From Campanula takesimana (Eukaryota; Streptophyta; Magnoliopsida; Asterales; Campanulaceae), in the NCBI GenBank assembly GCA_026119855.1, contig JAOWBW010000383.1, positions 1,736,001 through 1,800,000 on the forward strand: a stretch of 64,000 nt of DNA, read 5' to 3'. Position 1 is the stretch's first letter, and every line of letters starts with the position of its first letter. Of this stretch, positions 23,352-35,234 are shown piece by piece. Made by a program: the position numbers and the translations under genes. The notes under the pieces were generated by a model that saw only the letters and a list, made by a program, of their open reading frames with translations, was not told the origin of the DNA and did no database searches.

Positions 23352-25157
23352 TTAGCAACTTTTGACAACCCACTCCTGTCTGACCTTAGGATTTTTACGT
23401 CCCTTGGCATTAGGAGCAAATCGCAAAAGGCATTCTGCAGCCTTGTGACCTAAACCATCACACACAACACAATGATGAAAGCCACTTATAGATTGGGTTT
23501 TTACAAACTCTTTTCTTTTCCTTGGTGCAGCATTCTTTACTGGAGCAGATGAACTTGCTTTGACAAATATCATTTTCTGAGGTTTGGGTGCGCTTTTCTT
23601 AAGAATGCGCATCTGGCGTTGGGGCGCATGGCTTTCATGCACATGACCCTTTTGCGCAGATTTGACATTTGAAGTTGAAGCGCAACCATAGTCAGAATAT
23701 GAGTTGTCATGCACAGGTTTAACTTTAGCCTTACCCTTGGCTTTCCCAGTTTGCTTCTTTGGGTAGACATAATGGAAATTTTGTCTCTGGACTTTCTCCT
23801 GTCCTTTACCCATTGAAGCAGAATGCTTTGCTTTAGGAATTTCAATAGTTTGTTGGGGTGTAAAATCCTTTTCTCTTTCAGAGCAAACGGCGCATTTAAA
23901 GTTGTCACTAGTTGAGAACCCCAAGCCTTCCTTATCTCCACTGGATTTTTGGGATTCTAGAATTTGATCCATAGTGACACGAGATTTGGTTCACTCATCA
24001 GTGATCTTTGTGAGATCAGCTACTTGAGCAGCCAATTCTTCGTTTCTTACTTTAAATAGCGCATTTTGATATGTAAGAAAACGGTTCTTTTCAGTAAGAG
24101 GAGTCATGCTCTTAATCTGCTCCTTAAGGAGGGTGATCTCAGATTTTAAAAGAGTTTTCTCTGTCTTAAGCTGTGAAATTTCTCCAATTGATAAGTCCAC
24201 TGCTTCTTTCATAGAATTGAATTTCTTGATTACCTTTTCAGCTTGCTGAAAAATAGACTCGCACTCAGCAGCAGAGTCATCCTTTTCTATTACAATTTCA
24301 GCAGGAATTTCAAGAGATTCTTTGCGCGGACGCGCAGCTACAAATTTCTTCGTTAGGTCTGTTCTGGAAAATAAGTACTTGCCATTCTGTCTGGTTGGAG
24401 TTAGATGTCCCATTTCCACCATTTTTGTGATAGTGGAACTTTTCTTCTTGATTGTCCTTGGCGCAGCCTTTGTGTCCGTATAGGGATCATTGTCTGAATC
24501 GCTATCACCAACAGCATTAGCCACTAAGCAGAGCAGTCCATCCTCAGAATTATCATCATCACTGTCTTCAGTGTCAGTCTCTATCCAGGTCTTGAGTTGC
24601 TTCTCAGCAGGGTCTTCTTCAGCAACCATTCCGCGCTGCTTTGAAAATCTCTGCGTAGGATTCCTCTTCATGTACTCAAATCTTGAAGTAGGGCATTTTG
24701 ATGCAAAATGACCAGGCTTTCTACAGTTGTAGCAAACCAAGTCATCATCTTTATTTGAGACTCTTTCACGAGAGAACTTTGCAGGAGTAATACTTGAAGA
24801 TCCAGGTTTTGAGAATTTCCTGAATTTTTGGAATCGCTTAACAAACATAGCGAAATCATCATCATCCATTTCAAGCAGAGAAGAAGTGGAGACTTTGTAT
24901 GAGGTTTGAGCAGGTGCAGGTTCTCTTTGAGCAATCATTGAAATTGCTTTTCCTTTTCCTTCAGTTTCATCAATTCGATCAAGCTTAGGCTCATACACTT
25001 TTAAGTTGGCGTATAAGCTGCGCAGAGGCCAAGTATCTAGAAATCCAGAATCTTCCAGATGACTTGCCTTGTGAACATATCTGGAACCTAGCGCATCTAA
25101 GAATTAAGAGTTAACTTCTTTATTGGTGAAGGTAGTTCCAAGAGATTTACAAGAGTT
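23352..25157 (-). pseudogene. Sirevirus gag, 3' part with zinc knuckles
   Basis: The larger piece of gag resumes beyond the solo LTR. The frame at 24998-23991 has an acidic and basic segment, the CCHC knuckle CYNCRKPGHFASKC (about residues 89-102), then a long leucine- and lysine-rich coiled-coil-like region (EKVIKKFNSMKEAVD to EELAAQVADLTKITDE). A TGA at 23991-23993 interrupts it, and the same frame continues at 23972-23352 with a second CCHC-like motif (CVVCDGLGHKAAEC). Another stop lies upstream, between 24998 and the insertion. The nonsense codon looks like a G-to-A change. Confidence 0.8.
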
Positions 25158-26237
25158 TACAATGACACGCCCCAAGTCCCGGGATTCCCTAATAGAATCT
25201 CGAACCTGGTGCGCGTAACTAACAAGAAACAAGAAACTAACGGGAAACAGGAACAATACCTGTTAAAACAAAACTGACATGATATATATACTCAAGGGTA
25301 GAGAGCTAAGATAGCTCACACGATTTCTAGACCAAGAAAATTAAAACCAAAATGGTTACATACAGCGGAAGACATGCCTAGCAAATAAGCTGGCAACAAG
25401 AACTGTCTAGGGACAACAAATACTACCCCAATACAAGCCCAGAGTTTATTAACTCATACAAGATCGTCCTTACCAAATATAAAAAGACACTAACTTCGAA
25501 CAAGAATATCCTGCTGAGTAAGTTCCCAGCTAAGTCGAGCCTCACTGCGTACTATCCCCTGCTTTCCTGGGGGGGGGGAAACAATTAAACAAATAAAGGG
25601 TGAGATAAATCTCAGTAAGCTATTAACATGCAACTATATGTCATGTTATCATGCAATACAAGTAGATACTCAAGTAATCATATATCAAGTATCATCAAGT
25701 AACAAGTATAGGAGAGGCTAAGCCAACTCAACAAGTAATCAAGCTCAAGATATGATCAGGTAACAAGTAGTCAAGTAGTGTGAGAGGCTAAACCAACTCA
25801 CCAAGATGCACATAGGCCTATCACGCATTGTACCTGAATCCTTCCTTATTTCTCCCAAGAATACCATTTGTTGTCGATGCTTTTCTAGCTGAGGACAACC
25901 AAGAACAAGAGACTGCTGTGCAGTATATAAGAAGACCTGGTAACCAGTGTCATCCACAAGAACAAGATCCACGTGGTGTTCAAGACAATCGCATTCACTT
26001 AGGTCAGGCTTATTGCTCCAACCAAGGAAGCTATGCCCTTACTATGGCCGGTAGTAAGGGGTCAGGCGGAAATACATAGGGACCCGATTGTCACTTAAAC
26101 CCCAGCTCTCGCGACAAGCGTGAACCTATATATTTTCGAACAAGCAAGGAGAACCAGCTGGACTCACACAAGAATACACAAGTAGATGTTTACTTGAACT
26201 ACGAGAACAGAACTCAGTCCCTTATTAGTGGACTATT

Positions 26238-26352
26238 CTTTATGCACCATGTAATCATGTATCATGTGCTCACGAGAATATGCACCATGTAATTATGTAT
26301 CATGTGCTCACGAGAATATGCACCATGTAATTATGTATCATGTGCTCACGAG
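26238..26352. repeat. 38-bp tandem repeat, three copies
   Basis: The unit begins GCACCATGTAATTATGTATC and continues through ATGTGCTCACGAGAATAT. The first copy differs at one base (AATCATG). It lies within the solo LTR and is not present in this form in the related LTR at 57042. Confidence 0.75.
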
Positions 26353-27991
26353 AATACAATTACCCATACGCAATTATTGCGAATACAAACCAAGATAACA
26401 CTGGCACATAAGGTGTCCATGTAACACGATCAATCCAAGTAAGAGTCCATTAATAACAGACTTCAGTCAAGTAGTAGGGTATATCACTTTGTCACATGCC
26501 AAGTTTGCACGTACATATTCATATCACATTTAACACATTAAAGTGTCTATCACGATACCCTTACTATCAAATAGAGCCCAATACCTTAGACTCTAAACAC
26601 GTAGTAGCATAGGTCACATTCCTACCTAGTCACAATCATATCTCACGTATATGTATCGTTAGTAATCGAATACATTTTCCAACACATATTGTGTTCTGTA
26701 ATCATTCTTATTAATTTAAATCGTAGTATTCACGATTATATGAATTATCTTCATATTACACTAGTCCCTATTTTCTTTAGGAACCATTTCCAGACAAGAT
26801 ATCTTCTTTATATTTTATATACTTCATTGAGTATATACACGATTAAAAACTAAATCATTTACCCTTTAGTGCTTATTTATAGCACTTCCAATATACACGT
26901 ATCAAGTTCAAGTATGTAGTAGAGTTAATCATTCTCTATCTAGTTCCATAACCCAATTCTTTGGTTATTCATACCACGTACCAATCAATCAAGAAGCCAC
27001 ATTCTATCAAGTAAATATATGCAAGATTTGCATATACACATCAAGACTCTTTCAAGTTTATTACCATACACCTATATTGGTGTCAAGGCACGTACAAGAT
27101 TTTATAATCTTATATTCAAGTCTTAATCCAATTATTTGGATGTTCAAGTCATGTACGAGATTTTATTGTCTTATACTTCAAGTTACTGTCTTATCTTAAG
27201 ACATTCAAGACATTCAGGACATTCAATACATATACAAGATCTTATCATCTTATATCCAAGTTCTCAATCCATTTCTTTGGATGGTTAAACATGTACAAGA
27301 GTTAATTATCTTATACTTCAAGTTCAAACTAGGAAGATGAATTATACATCTTTCACGAATTATTTTCCAATCCTTTTCTTAGGACATTCAAGCTCAAGAC
27401 ATTAGTTGGTGCCCCTAAAGTACACAAACATTAACTTCAAGACACATAAAAGAGTTACTACTCTTATACTCAAGTTATTATTTAATGATGATTTAAGTCC
27501 ACATTTCATTTGATCACGAAGGGACTATTTTTAGTACTAGAGTGTTCTACAACACTCATCTAGGCCATCTAGGGTAGTACCCTAAACCTAGACCAAGAAT
27601 ACTTCGAGTTCAAATTAAGTAAATGAGCTAGACAACTCATACTTACGAGTTCTTAATCCCCTACATAAGACACTAATTTGGTGCCCTCTAGGTGCACAAA
27701 CATAGGTTCCAAGACAAGCATAACACATAAGTGCTTGTTCATAGCACTTTCAAGACATATAAAAGAGTTGTTACTCTTATACTTAAGTTCTCATTTGAGT
27801 TCTATAAGTGTCCATGTACAAGACTAAGTTCTCATTTTAATTAAATGAGTATTCATGTTTAAGACCAAGTTCTGATGCCCCTAAGGTGTCACAACACTTG
27901 CTAGGACATCTTATACTAAGGTTATATACCTTAACTAGAGTTACTTCCAACTTATACAAACTTTAAACAACATTTTGTTCTTCAGGTAACT

Positions 27992-28097
27992 GTGCGGTCG
28001 CCTAAAATGGACTGTGCGGTCGCACACAAGCATGTCAATTCCTTTGAAAAACCTTTCAGAAAGATGGGCGGTCGCCCAAGGGTTTTTGTGCGGTCGC
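27992..28097. repeat. Four-unit GC-motif cassette in the Gypsy solo LTR
   Basis: Units of the form GTGCGGTCGC or GGGCGGTCGC start at 27992, 28014, 28066 and 28088, giving spacings of 22, 52 and 22 bp. Two units extend to near-perfect palindromes (TGTGCGGTCGCACA; GGGCGGTCGCCC). The surrounding LTR is AT-rich. The stretch GGGCGGTCGCCCAAG is also present in the Tork Copia LTRs at 48541 and 53155. Confidence 0.85.
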
Positions 28098-29027
28098 ACA
28101 AGGTACTAAAATGCGAAATTTTTATTTCTTTCCCAGGTTAAGAAATTTCCCGTCCCAAGCGTAGGCAATACCCAAAACATTATTTCAGGCTCAATTCATT
28201 TCTTTTACCGTCCCATAAATAATAGGATAATTTCCTTTTATTCCAATTTAATATTTCACCGACCCAAAGTATAAGTACAATTTTATATTATACTAATATA
28301 CCCATTTAGAGATACTTTCATTCATTTCCCCGTACCACAAATAATGGTACAATTTTTCTAATAATATTTAAATCAAGTTACTATTTTACCGTCTCACGAA
28401 TTGGAGTAACTTTTCTATACTTTTCCAAGTTTCTTCACAGGGCAAGACTATTCATTCTTATTTAGCATACGAATACTCCCTTCGTCCCAATTTTACAAGT
28501 ATCACAAAAATTGCTCAAAACACAATTTTAATAAGAACAAGTAGCGGGAATAACATATATGCATGTTATTACAAGTAAGGGGAAGCTAATAACTTACCTA
28601 GTCAAAAATCAAGTTGACCCAAATTAATTTCTGATCGGCCTGGAACGCTCTATTCAACGCCATGAATATTTATCCGGGACCGGAATCACGAACAGAGGAA
28701 TAATTAAACTCGAGGAGTCGAGAATAGGATAAAACTGGACTCCCTTCTAAGGAACAGAGGAAGCAACGAGAAGACTTGAGAGAAAAATGCTTCTCTGAGA
28801 AGAAGCAACACTTTATATACATTCAAGTTTCAAAAATTGCCCTTTGGCCCCTCAAGTTCTAACTTTGACAAAAAGGCCCCTAAACTTTCAACTTTGACAT
28901 TTAACCACCTTAATTTTCTAAAGCAATTAAATAATTAACTCAAATAAAATAGCATATAAATATGCTAGTCAAGAATTTAACAAATAAGTCAAATATTTAA
29001 CGAGATTAAGGATGGAGTTACATACAA

Positions 29028-29506
29028 CATCACAGAAGCGATCATAAGTTTGTCTCAAGGTTTCACCATCCTTTCTTATGAAGCAGTTGAATTTTCTTTG
29101 CACCACAAATATTTTGTTTTCCTTGCTTACTTTGTCACCATTCACATAGCCTTCAATAGCATCCCATAGATCCTTTGTAGTTCCACCGCTCACAATTTGA
29201 TTGTGCGTGGAGAGGTCTAGAGTGCTAAGAATGATGTTCCTTGCTCTTCCATCATAGCCAACCCCATTTCTTTTCTTCATCAGTCCATTCCTCCTAGTTC
29301 TTCTTGATTGTAGGATTGTCTTTGTTGGTAGCAGCATCAGGATTAGCCTTCATGGGGATGTAGGGTCCTTCAAGAATGATGTCATGGAGGATCTCGTCGA
29401 TGGAAGAAAAATGAGTGAGCATGCAATGCTTCCAGATTTCGAAGTGATCTTCATTCAGCACTGGAACATGTGAATAGTTAGTCATTGCCCAAGATTTTGA
29501 AGCCAT
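29028..29506 (-). pseudogene. Sirevirus gag, 5' part
   Basis: The frame starts MASKSWAMTNYSHVPVLNED at 29506, 60 bp inside the primer site, and carries the DHFEIWK and GYVNGDKVSKE... segments of a UBN2-type Copia gag. One internal stretch has a probable frameshift near 29300 (two overlapping frames are needed). It is cut at the TACAA duplication by the solo LTR. Confidence 0.8.
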
Positions 29507-29566
29507 CTTGAATCGGCACCCAAGCTGTTAAGCTTGAAAAACAAAACAAGTTTTATGAAGGTGTTA

Positions 29567-29578
29567 GCTCTGATACCA
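29567..29578 (-). promoter_or_regulatory. Sirevirus primer-binding site
   Basis: TGGTATCAGAGC on the minus strand, two bases inside the 5' LTR, complementary to the 3' end of plant initiator Met tRNA. Confidence 0.9.
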
Positions 29579-29580
29579 CT

Positions 29581-31258
29581 TGTTGGTCCCAAAGGGGCAA
29601 CAAGGGTATGAAAAATGCTAGAGGGGGGGGGGGTGAATAGCGTTTTAAAATTCTTTTCAAACCCTTTTGCAATTCAATGGTAAATGCGCACAACTCTTAT
29701 TTTGGCTAAGTATAGCGCGCAGCAAGAGTGTGAAATGCACAGCAGAAATTTAAAGCAGCTCTGCGCAGGGTATACTGCGCAGAGATAAAAACGCACGCGC
29801 TAAGTTTTGGCTTAAAGAGTTGGATAAAATGTTCTAAGGCAATAGGCAATAACAAGCACAGCAGTAATAATAGCAATCTGATAAGATCAAACAAAGCAAT
29901 TATTCAGAAATGTTTAAGCAGGAAATAAACAACGAGAATAAAGAACAAGCTATTTGGAGAGGTTCGATCAATGAAAGATCTACGTCCTCTACCAAGATGG
30001 TTAGTCTTGGATTTTCTAACGGAGATCTTATTATATGAGAAAGTTACAAGATACAACAATGAAAAACAAACTATCTCAAAGATCTATAATCTATGAAGAA
30101 CAAATCCTAGACAAAATCGGTGTATCTCAAGAAGTAAGATCTAAATGATCGAAGCTTCAAGAGGTGTGTGTGTGTTCAGAAATTCTGGGCTCTATGAATC
30201 TATGAGATGAAGAGCACGAAGAATTCTGGTGATTTAAGGCTTAGGATCTGGGCAGGAGTTTGAAGGTATGAAGGTTTGAAGGTTGATCTTGAATCTGTGA
30301 ATAGTAAGCAGAAATCTTCAGAACTTCAAGGATATTAGAAAGCACAAACTCTAGCAACTTGGAAATGAAGATGAGCATGCTATTTATAGCAGAGAGCTTA
30401 GAACTAGCCGTTGGTGCTCTGAGCAAGGACGATGAGCTGGCACAATATGATTGGTGAGCAGATGTCCTTTATAGCCGTTGGGGCTCTGATCAAGGTTGAT
30501 GACCCGACACAATATGATTGGTGCGCGGGTGATATAGAGCCGTTGGAGACTGAGCATGAAGACCAAATTCAAAAGCTTCTTCTAGAAGGTTGACAGCTGT
30601 CTTCATTTGAAATATTTCTCTTGAGCGCGTCTCCACCGTTGGATCTGCTGAGTGTGCTTGCTTTGTCGTTTCTGCACACCTCAGCATTTTAATAAGCGTG
30701 CATCTTCTAAACGCTTTCCAAGTTATGTAATCTGAATATATCGAAAATTGAGCAAGGATGCATGCTGCGCAGAGGAGACCTGCGCAGTGATGTCCTGCGC
30801 AGGGAAGTCCTGCGCAGAGACCACATTCTTGCGTAGATCTTCATTCCTTTTCGCTCCAAGCTTCAAGAATATGAGGTTGTTGAAAGATAAGCATAAGGAC
30901 CAAGCTAATCTGCTCTGCTCATAGAATTCATGCGTATAGAGAATGAGCAAGTGATGCTATGCGCGAGAAGAATAAGCAGGTAATGCTATGCGTGCGGAGA
31001 ATGAGCAGGTAATGCTCTGCGCATGAAATGTGCTGCGCACGAAATGTCCTACGCATTTATACTTGGTCTTCAGTAAATGAAACCTCAATTCCAAGCAAGC
31101 CCTAACCGCTAAGCCTATTCTATAAAATTGGACTTAGCTAAAAATAGAAGTTATAAAACTTCTTACATAGGATCCTAAAGTCCATAAAATATACTTTGGT
31201 GATGGTATCAATCAATTCTAACATAATTGGGAGGGTTAAGAAATAAGCATACCCAACA
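29581..31258 (-). repeat. 5' LTR of the Sirevirus
   Basis: The 1678-bp LTR closely matches the 3' copy with scattered substitutions, a longer G-run (29622-29632) and small indels such as the shorter TATA region at about 30378-30392 (TATAAATAGC, minus strand). A 15-bp-period array of CTGCGCAG has four intact copies at about 30765-30818, one of which is mutated in the 3' LTR. The target duplication GCTAC follows at 31259-31263. Confidence 0.9.
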
Positions 31259-32039
31259 GCTACGCTTGGTATGATCGAATTCTTGTAGGGAAGAATGATA
31301 AGTCAAGATGAAATTTGTCCCTCTTCGGAGAGATATCTGCTTAAGCCACTCGATGAGTGAGACTGATGATAGTGCATGGCCATGACCAAATGAATTGATG
31401 TGATCAATGTCATTTGCTCATATCAATCTACTAAAGATCGAGAAAGCATCGGACAATATAAATTGACTTAGACCATGACTTATGTCAAATATGATATCGC
31501 GTGACAAAGGGATTTTGATATATTCTATAAGGTAACTTTGGACTTTCAAAGTCATACTATTTGGGTAGTCATAATTAGACATGGCCACTTTAAACCAGAA
31601 ACCGGCTAACCGCCGGTTTTTAACCGGTCAAAACCGGCCAACCGGTTAACCGGCGACCGCCTCAACCGTGAACCGTCGGTTAGCCGGTCCGATTAAGGTT
31701 AGGATTTTTCAAAACCGGTCAACCGCCGGTTAATAACTGGTTTGTAACCGTGAACCAACCGCCGGTTAAACCGGTCATATAAACCGGCGGTTTAACCGCC
31801 TAACGGCTAGTTTCTCAGCTTTTACACCTGGGCCCCCCACACTTCCCCAGGCCTGACACTGTCCAAAAACGGCTAGTTTTCAAACTATCCGTTAGTTCAC
31901 TTAACTGGGCGGCCAAAAATGAAAAAAAAATTGTCAAACATTGCAAAGATATAAATACCCCCTCACTCCTAGCATTTTAGTTCCACACCTTCTCTCTACT
32001 CTTTCTCTCTCTAATAATTCCAAAGTCTCTCACAATCTC

Positions 32040-32490
32040 TCATATTTCCAGTTAGTTTGCAGAATTTCAGTCAGTTTTCTAACAATTTTTAGTTAGTTTT
32101 CTAATGAAATAACTTTTGTAATTTATTTTGAAAATTCCAGTCAGTTTTTTTAACCATTTCCAGTTAGTTTCAAAACATTTTCCAGTTAGTTTTTTGAATT
32201 CCAGTCATTTTTTGACTGTTTCAGTTAGTTTTTTGACAGTTTCAGTTAGTTTTTTTTTAACAAAATCTGTGTTTTTCATCAGTTTCAGTCAGTTTTTAGT
32301 GATTTCCAGTCAGTTTCATTTTCACAACATTTTCCAGTTAGTTTTTTCGAATTTCAGTCAGTTTTTTGATAGTTTCAGTTAGTTTTTTGACGGTTTTAGT
32401 TAGTTTTTTGACAAAATCTGTGTTTTTCATCATTTTCCGTCAGTTTTTAGCGATTTTCAGTCAGTTTCGAAACAGTGTCAGTTAGTTTTT
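32040..32490 (+). repeat. CAGTTAG/CAGTCAG tandem repeats upstream of the hAT transposase
   Basis: About twenty degenerate units of the form TTTCAGTTAGTTTTTTGACA, roughly 20-25 bp each, fill the region between a TATA-like TATAAATACC (31951-31960) and the transposase ATG. A second, shorter block in the same orientation lies at about 34876-34995, after the transposase. Units alternate CAGTTAG and CAGTCAG. Confidence 0.75.
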
Positions 32491-32496
32491 TAACAA

Positions 32497-34671
32497 ATGG
32501 CCTCATCTCGAAGGAGCGGAAAGGAACATGTTGATTCTTCCTCACTTAACCCAGAATTTGAGTCACATTTTGAGGAAAGTGAGCAAAATGTTGAAGAAAA
32601 TGTTGCTCAAAGTGGTAGGGCCGGCCGAGGCCGAGCTCGGGGCGTGGGAAGAGGTGGTCGGGGGCAACGTCAACCACGAGAATCCAAATCCAACACTTTT
32701 ACGATCCATTTCCGAAAAGTACAAATTGAACCCAACGACTTTGTACATTTTCGAGCGGAATGCAACTATTGTACCAAAAGTTACGCGTTCACAAAAGGTG
32801 GAGTGCATGGATCATTGAACACCCACCTCAATAGCAAACATCCCGAAAAAGTTGGGATTGAGAGTGATCAAGCTCAATTACAATTTGCTCAACCTAACAC
32901 CCAAGGTACGTCTTCGGTCTTATTTAAGTTTAATAATGTCGTTTATAGGAAAGAATTGTGCAAATTTGTGTGTGTTAAAGGGCTTGCTTTTAACTTTGCG
33001 GATGATAATTTTATGAACGGTTTATTAGACTTTCTTTAAATCCGGCCGCCTCCAAGTACCACGTACGACTCGTGTACGCGATATTAAAAAAATGGTTTTG
33101 GAATATAAACATTTTTAATTGATGTTTTATCAAAATTAAATCAAAGAGTTTCAATTTGTGCCGATGGTTGGAGTGATCATTGGCAAAGAAATAGTTATTT
33201 GGGTGTTACATGCCATTGGATCGATAATTCGTGGACTTTACAAAAAAGATTACTTGCATATGAAAGTTTTGAACCACCTCATTCCGCGGAAAATATTTGA
33301 AGAAAGTTGCACGCCATTTTGGCAAAATATGGTCTTTTGCAAAAAATATTTTCTATTTCATTCGACAATGCTAGTGCTAATACCGCTAGTATACTGGAAT
33401 TGATGCTCATTTGTCAACCGTCACTTGGGGGTAAGTATTTTCATATTAGATGTTTATGTCATATCATAAATTTATGTGTTAAAGATGGTTTGGATGCTTT
33501 AGATCAATATGTTAAACCATTAGAGATGCTCTTTATTTTTTTGCAAAAAAAAAAAAATACAAGAAAATGGATAAAATATTTACTAAATAAGGGTCTTCCC
33601 GAAAAATATTTTTCTATGGATGTTCCGACTAAGTGGAATTCTACCTACAAAATGTTAATTGATGGTTTTGAGTATAAAGAGCATCTCATGGATTTTTTTT
33701 ATTACTATGGTCTATGAAATTCCTTTATTTGCTTATCAATGGAACGCTTGCACTAATTTATGTCAATTATTAAAGATTTTCAATACCGCTACTTTGGCTT
33801 TGTCGGGAGTTTATTATCCAACTTCCGTTTTGGTACTTGATCAATGTATTGCAATAATTCGAAGTTTTAAAAATTTGCAAAATCGCACCATTTTAAACCA
33901 AAGCATTGCTTCCATGAGGGTAAGTCAAATATTTTGATAACATTCCGTCTCTATTTTTCCTTGCAAAGATGTTGGATCCCCGTGTTAAATTAAAGATCTA
34001 GTTCGCATAATAACGTTTTATTATGCAAATTTATACCCCAATAGGGACAGATTCGACGAAAACCCGTCGATTATTGTTGAAAATACAAAACAAGATTTGG
34101 TGACTCTTTATAATGAGTATAGTGCAATTCATGGAAATCTTTCTCAATATGGCTCAAGTCCTAATGAAGAAGATATTGGTATTGATACACAATATGAGGA
34201 TAATGACGATCCATATAGTTTTGTTAATGAAATTTATTCCCAAAAACGTCCTAGAACGTCTTCTTCTTCTTCTACCTCTAGCATTCCGTACGAGTTGGAA
34301 GCATATTTCTCTACTAGACATGAAGTTGTACAAAACACTTCAAATCCAACTACTTTTGATATTTTGAGGTGGTGGTCACAAAGGCAAGAAACTTATCCCA
34401 TATTCTCTTTAATTGCAAAAGAAGTCTTAGCTTCTCCCGTTTCAACCGTGGCGGTCGAATCGGCATTTAGTGTGGGAGGAAATGTTTTGGATGCAAGACG
34501 TTCCCAACTAACTTGTGAAAATTTGGAAAATCAACTCTTACTTGGTGATTGGTTAGAGCGGAAAAGAGGGAGCAAGATATACCTTATGAAGAGGATTTAG
34601 TAAATGTAGATCCACAATACCAATACGACTTGGAAGACTCTACGGGAAGTTCGGAAGGGGACGAAATTTAG
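32497..34671 (+). pseudogene. hAT transposase pseudogene (BED finger to hATC domain)
   Basis: The first 180 codons (32497-33039) start at an ATG and include an R/G-rich stretch (residues 40-60) and a BED zinc finger (C89, C92, H110, H115). The frame then stops. Conserved hAT segments continue in other frames: FDNASANTASI, then CHIINLCVKDG and TKWNSTYKML (33307-33715), LSGVYYPTSVL (about 33805-33935), and the C-terminal dimerisation domain (FDILRWWSQ, YPIFSLIAKE, SAFSVGGNVLDARRSQL) at 34097-34600. A further shift near 34565 is needed to reach an acidic tail ending in TAG at 34669-34671. Several frameshifts and stops make it inactive. It resembles RICESLEEPER/DAYSLEEPER-class proteins; introns cannot be fully excluded at the gaps. 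Confidence 0.85.
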
Positions 34672-34739
34672 ATAGTTTTTATTTTAATTTTTAGAATATG
34701 TTTATTTTTATTTCATTGTAATAGTTTAGTTGAGGTAAA

Positions 34740-35234
34740 GCTCCATTTTTTTCCTCCCTTAAATTATAAAAGGGCAAGGATTGGTTGTCCCCCTCATTGT
34801 AATTTTAATTTTAATTAATAAAATTTAAGGGTACTGTCCCTTTTTTTTACTAAAAAAATTGTGTTATTTAGAATCCCAGTCAGGTTTTTGACAGTTTCAG
34901 TTAGTTTTTGACAGTTTCAGTTAGTTTTTGACAGTTTTAGTTAGTTTTTTGACAGTTTCAGTTAGTTTTTTTTTGACATTTTCAGTTAGTTTTTTGATTA
35001 ATAAAACACTGTTAAAAAACTGAAGGGTTTTTTTTTTTTTTTTTTCTAAAAAAAAAACGTTAAAAGCACTGTTTTAAAAAAAAAAGAAAAAAAGAAGAAG
35101 AAGAAGTAACTGGTTCAACCGGATAAACCGGTTAACCGGGAAACCGTAACCGGGGAGAACGGTTAGCCGGTTAGGTTATGGTTAGACCAAACCGGTTTTG
35201 TCAAGCGGCGGTTAATCGTGAATGGCCATGTCTA
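34740..35234. other. hAT 3' region: poly-T/A tracts and subterminal CCGGTT motifs
   Basis: After the transposase come an A/T-rich stretch, the second CAGTTAG block, a poly-T run, and at 35108-35200 a cluster of AACCGG motifs just inside the right TIR. No additional gene is visible. Confidence 0.7.

Larger units (their letters stand above)
25163..29022 (-). mobile_element. Solo LTR (3.86 kb) of a Tekay/Del-like Gypsy nested in the Sirevirus gag
   Basis: On the minus strand it begins TGTAACTCCATCC at 29022 and ends GGGGCGTGTCA at 25163. The target duplication TACAA is present on both sides (25158-25162 and 29023-29027). It aligns in reverse with the LTR of the element at 57042: the regions TTAAATTC, GCATA...TATATGCTATTTTA, the TTTGTCAAAGTTG segment and the final CGCGCACCAGGTTCGAGG block all match. 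No primer site or internal sequence remains. It contains three copies of a 38-bp unit (about 26238-26352) and a four-unit GC-motif cassette at 27992-28097. Confidence 0.9.
17455..31258 (-). mobile_element. Complete but defective Sirevirus-type Copia, 13.8 kb including a nested solo LTR
   Basis: The minus-strand element has a 5' LTR at 29581-31258, a 3' LTR at 17455-19137 and the target duplication GCTAC at both ends. The primer site TGGTATCAGAGC lies at 29567-29578. Gag with a zinc knuckle, protease, integrase, RT and RNase H follow in Copia order. The SIRE/Maximus assignment rests on the long LTRs, the UBN2-like gag start, the RT/RNase H motifs ([16 protein letters not shown]), and several polypurine-like tracts before the 3' LTR. 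A 3.86-kb solo LTR splits gag. Stops, frameshifts and an altered RT active site show it is dead. Without the solo LTR it would be about 9.9 kb. Confidence 0.9.
31576..35234 (+). mobile_element. hAT transposon with a broken transposase (3.66 kb)
   Basis: Terminal inverted repeats TAGACATGGCCA are perfect over 12 bp, and the 8-bp duplication GTCATAAT flanks the element (31568-31575 and 35235-35242). Both ends carry dense subterminal AACCGG/CCGGTT motifs in both orientations, as expected for hAT transposase binding sites. The transposase gene is damaged (see below), so this copy is probably non-autonomous now. It sits in the LTR of the old Copia. Confidence 0.92.

Noticed and set aside
25828..26079. 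83-codon frame in the solo LTR
   Set aside because: Its sequence belongs to the non-coding LTR, which also occurs at 57042, and no conserved frame is kept there.
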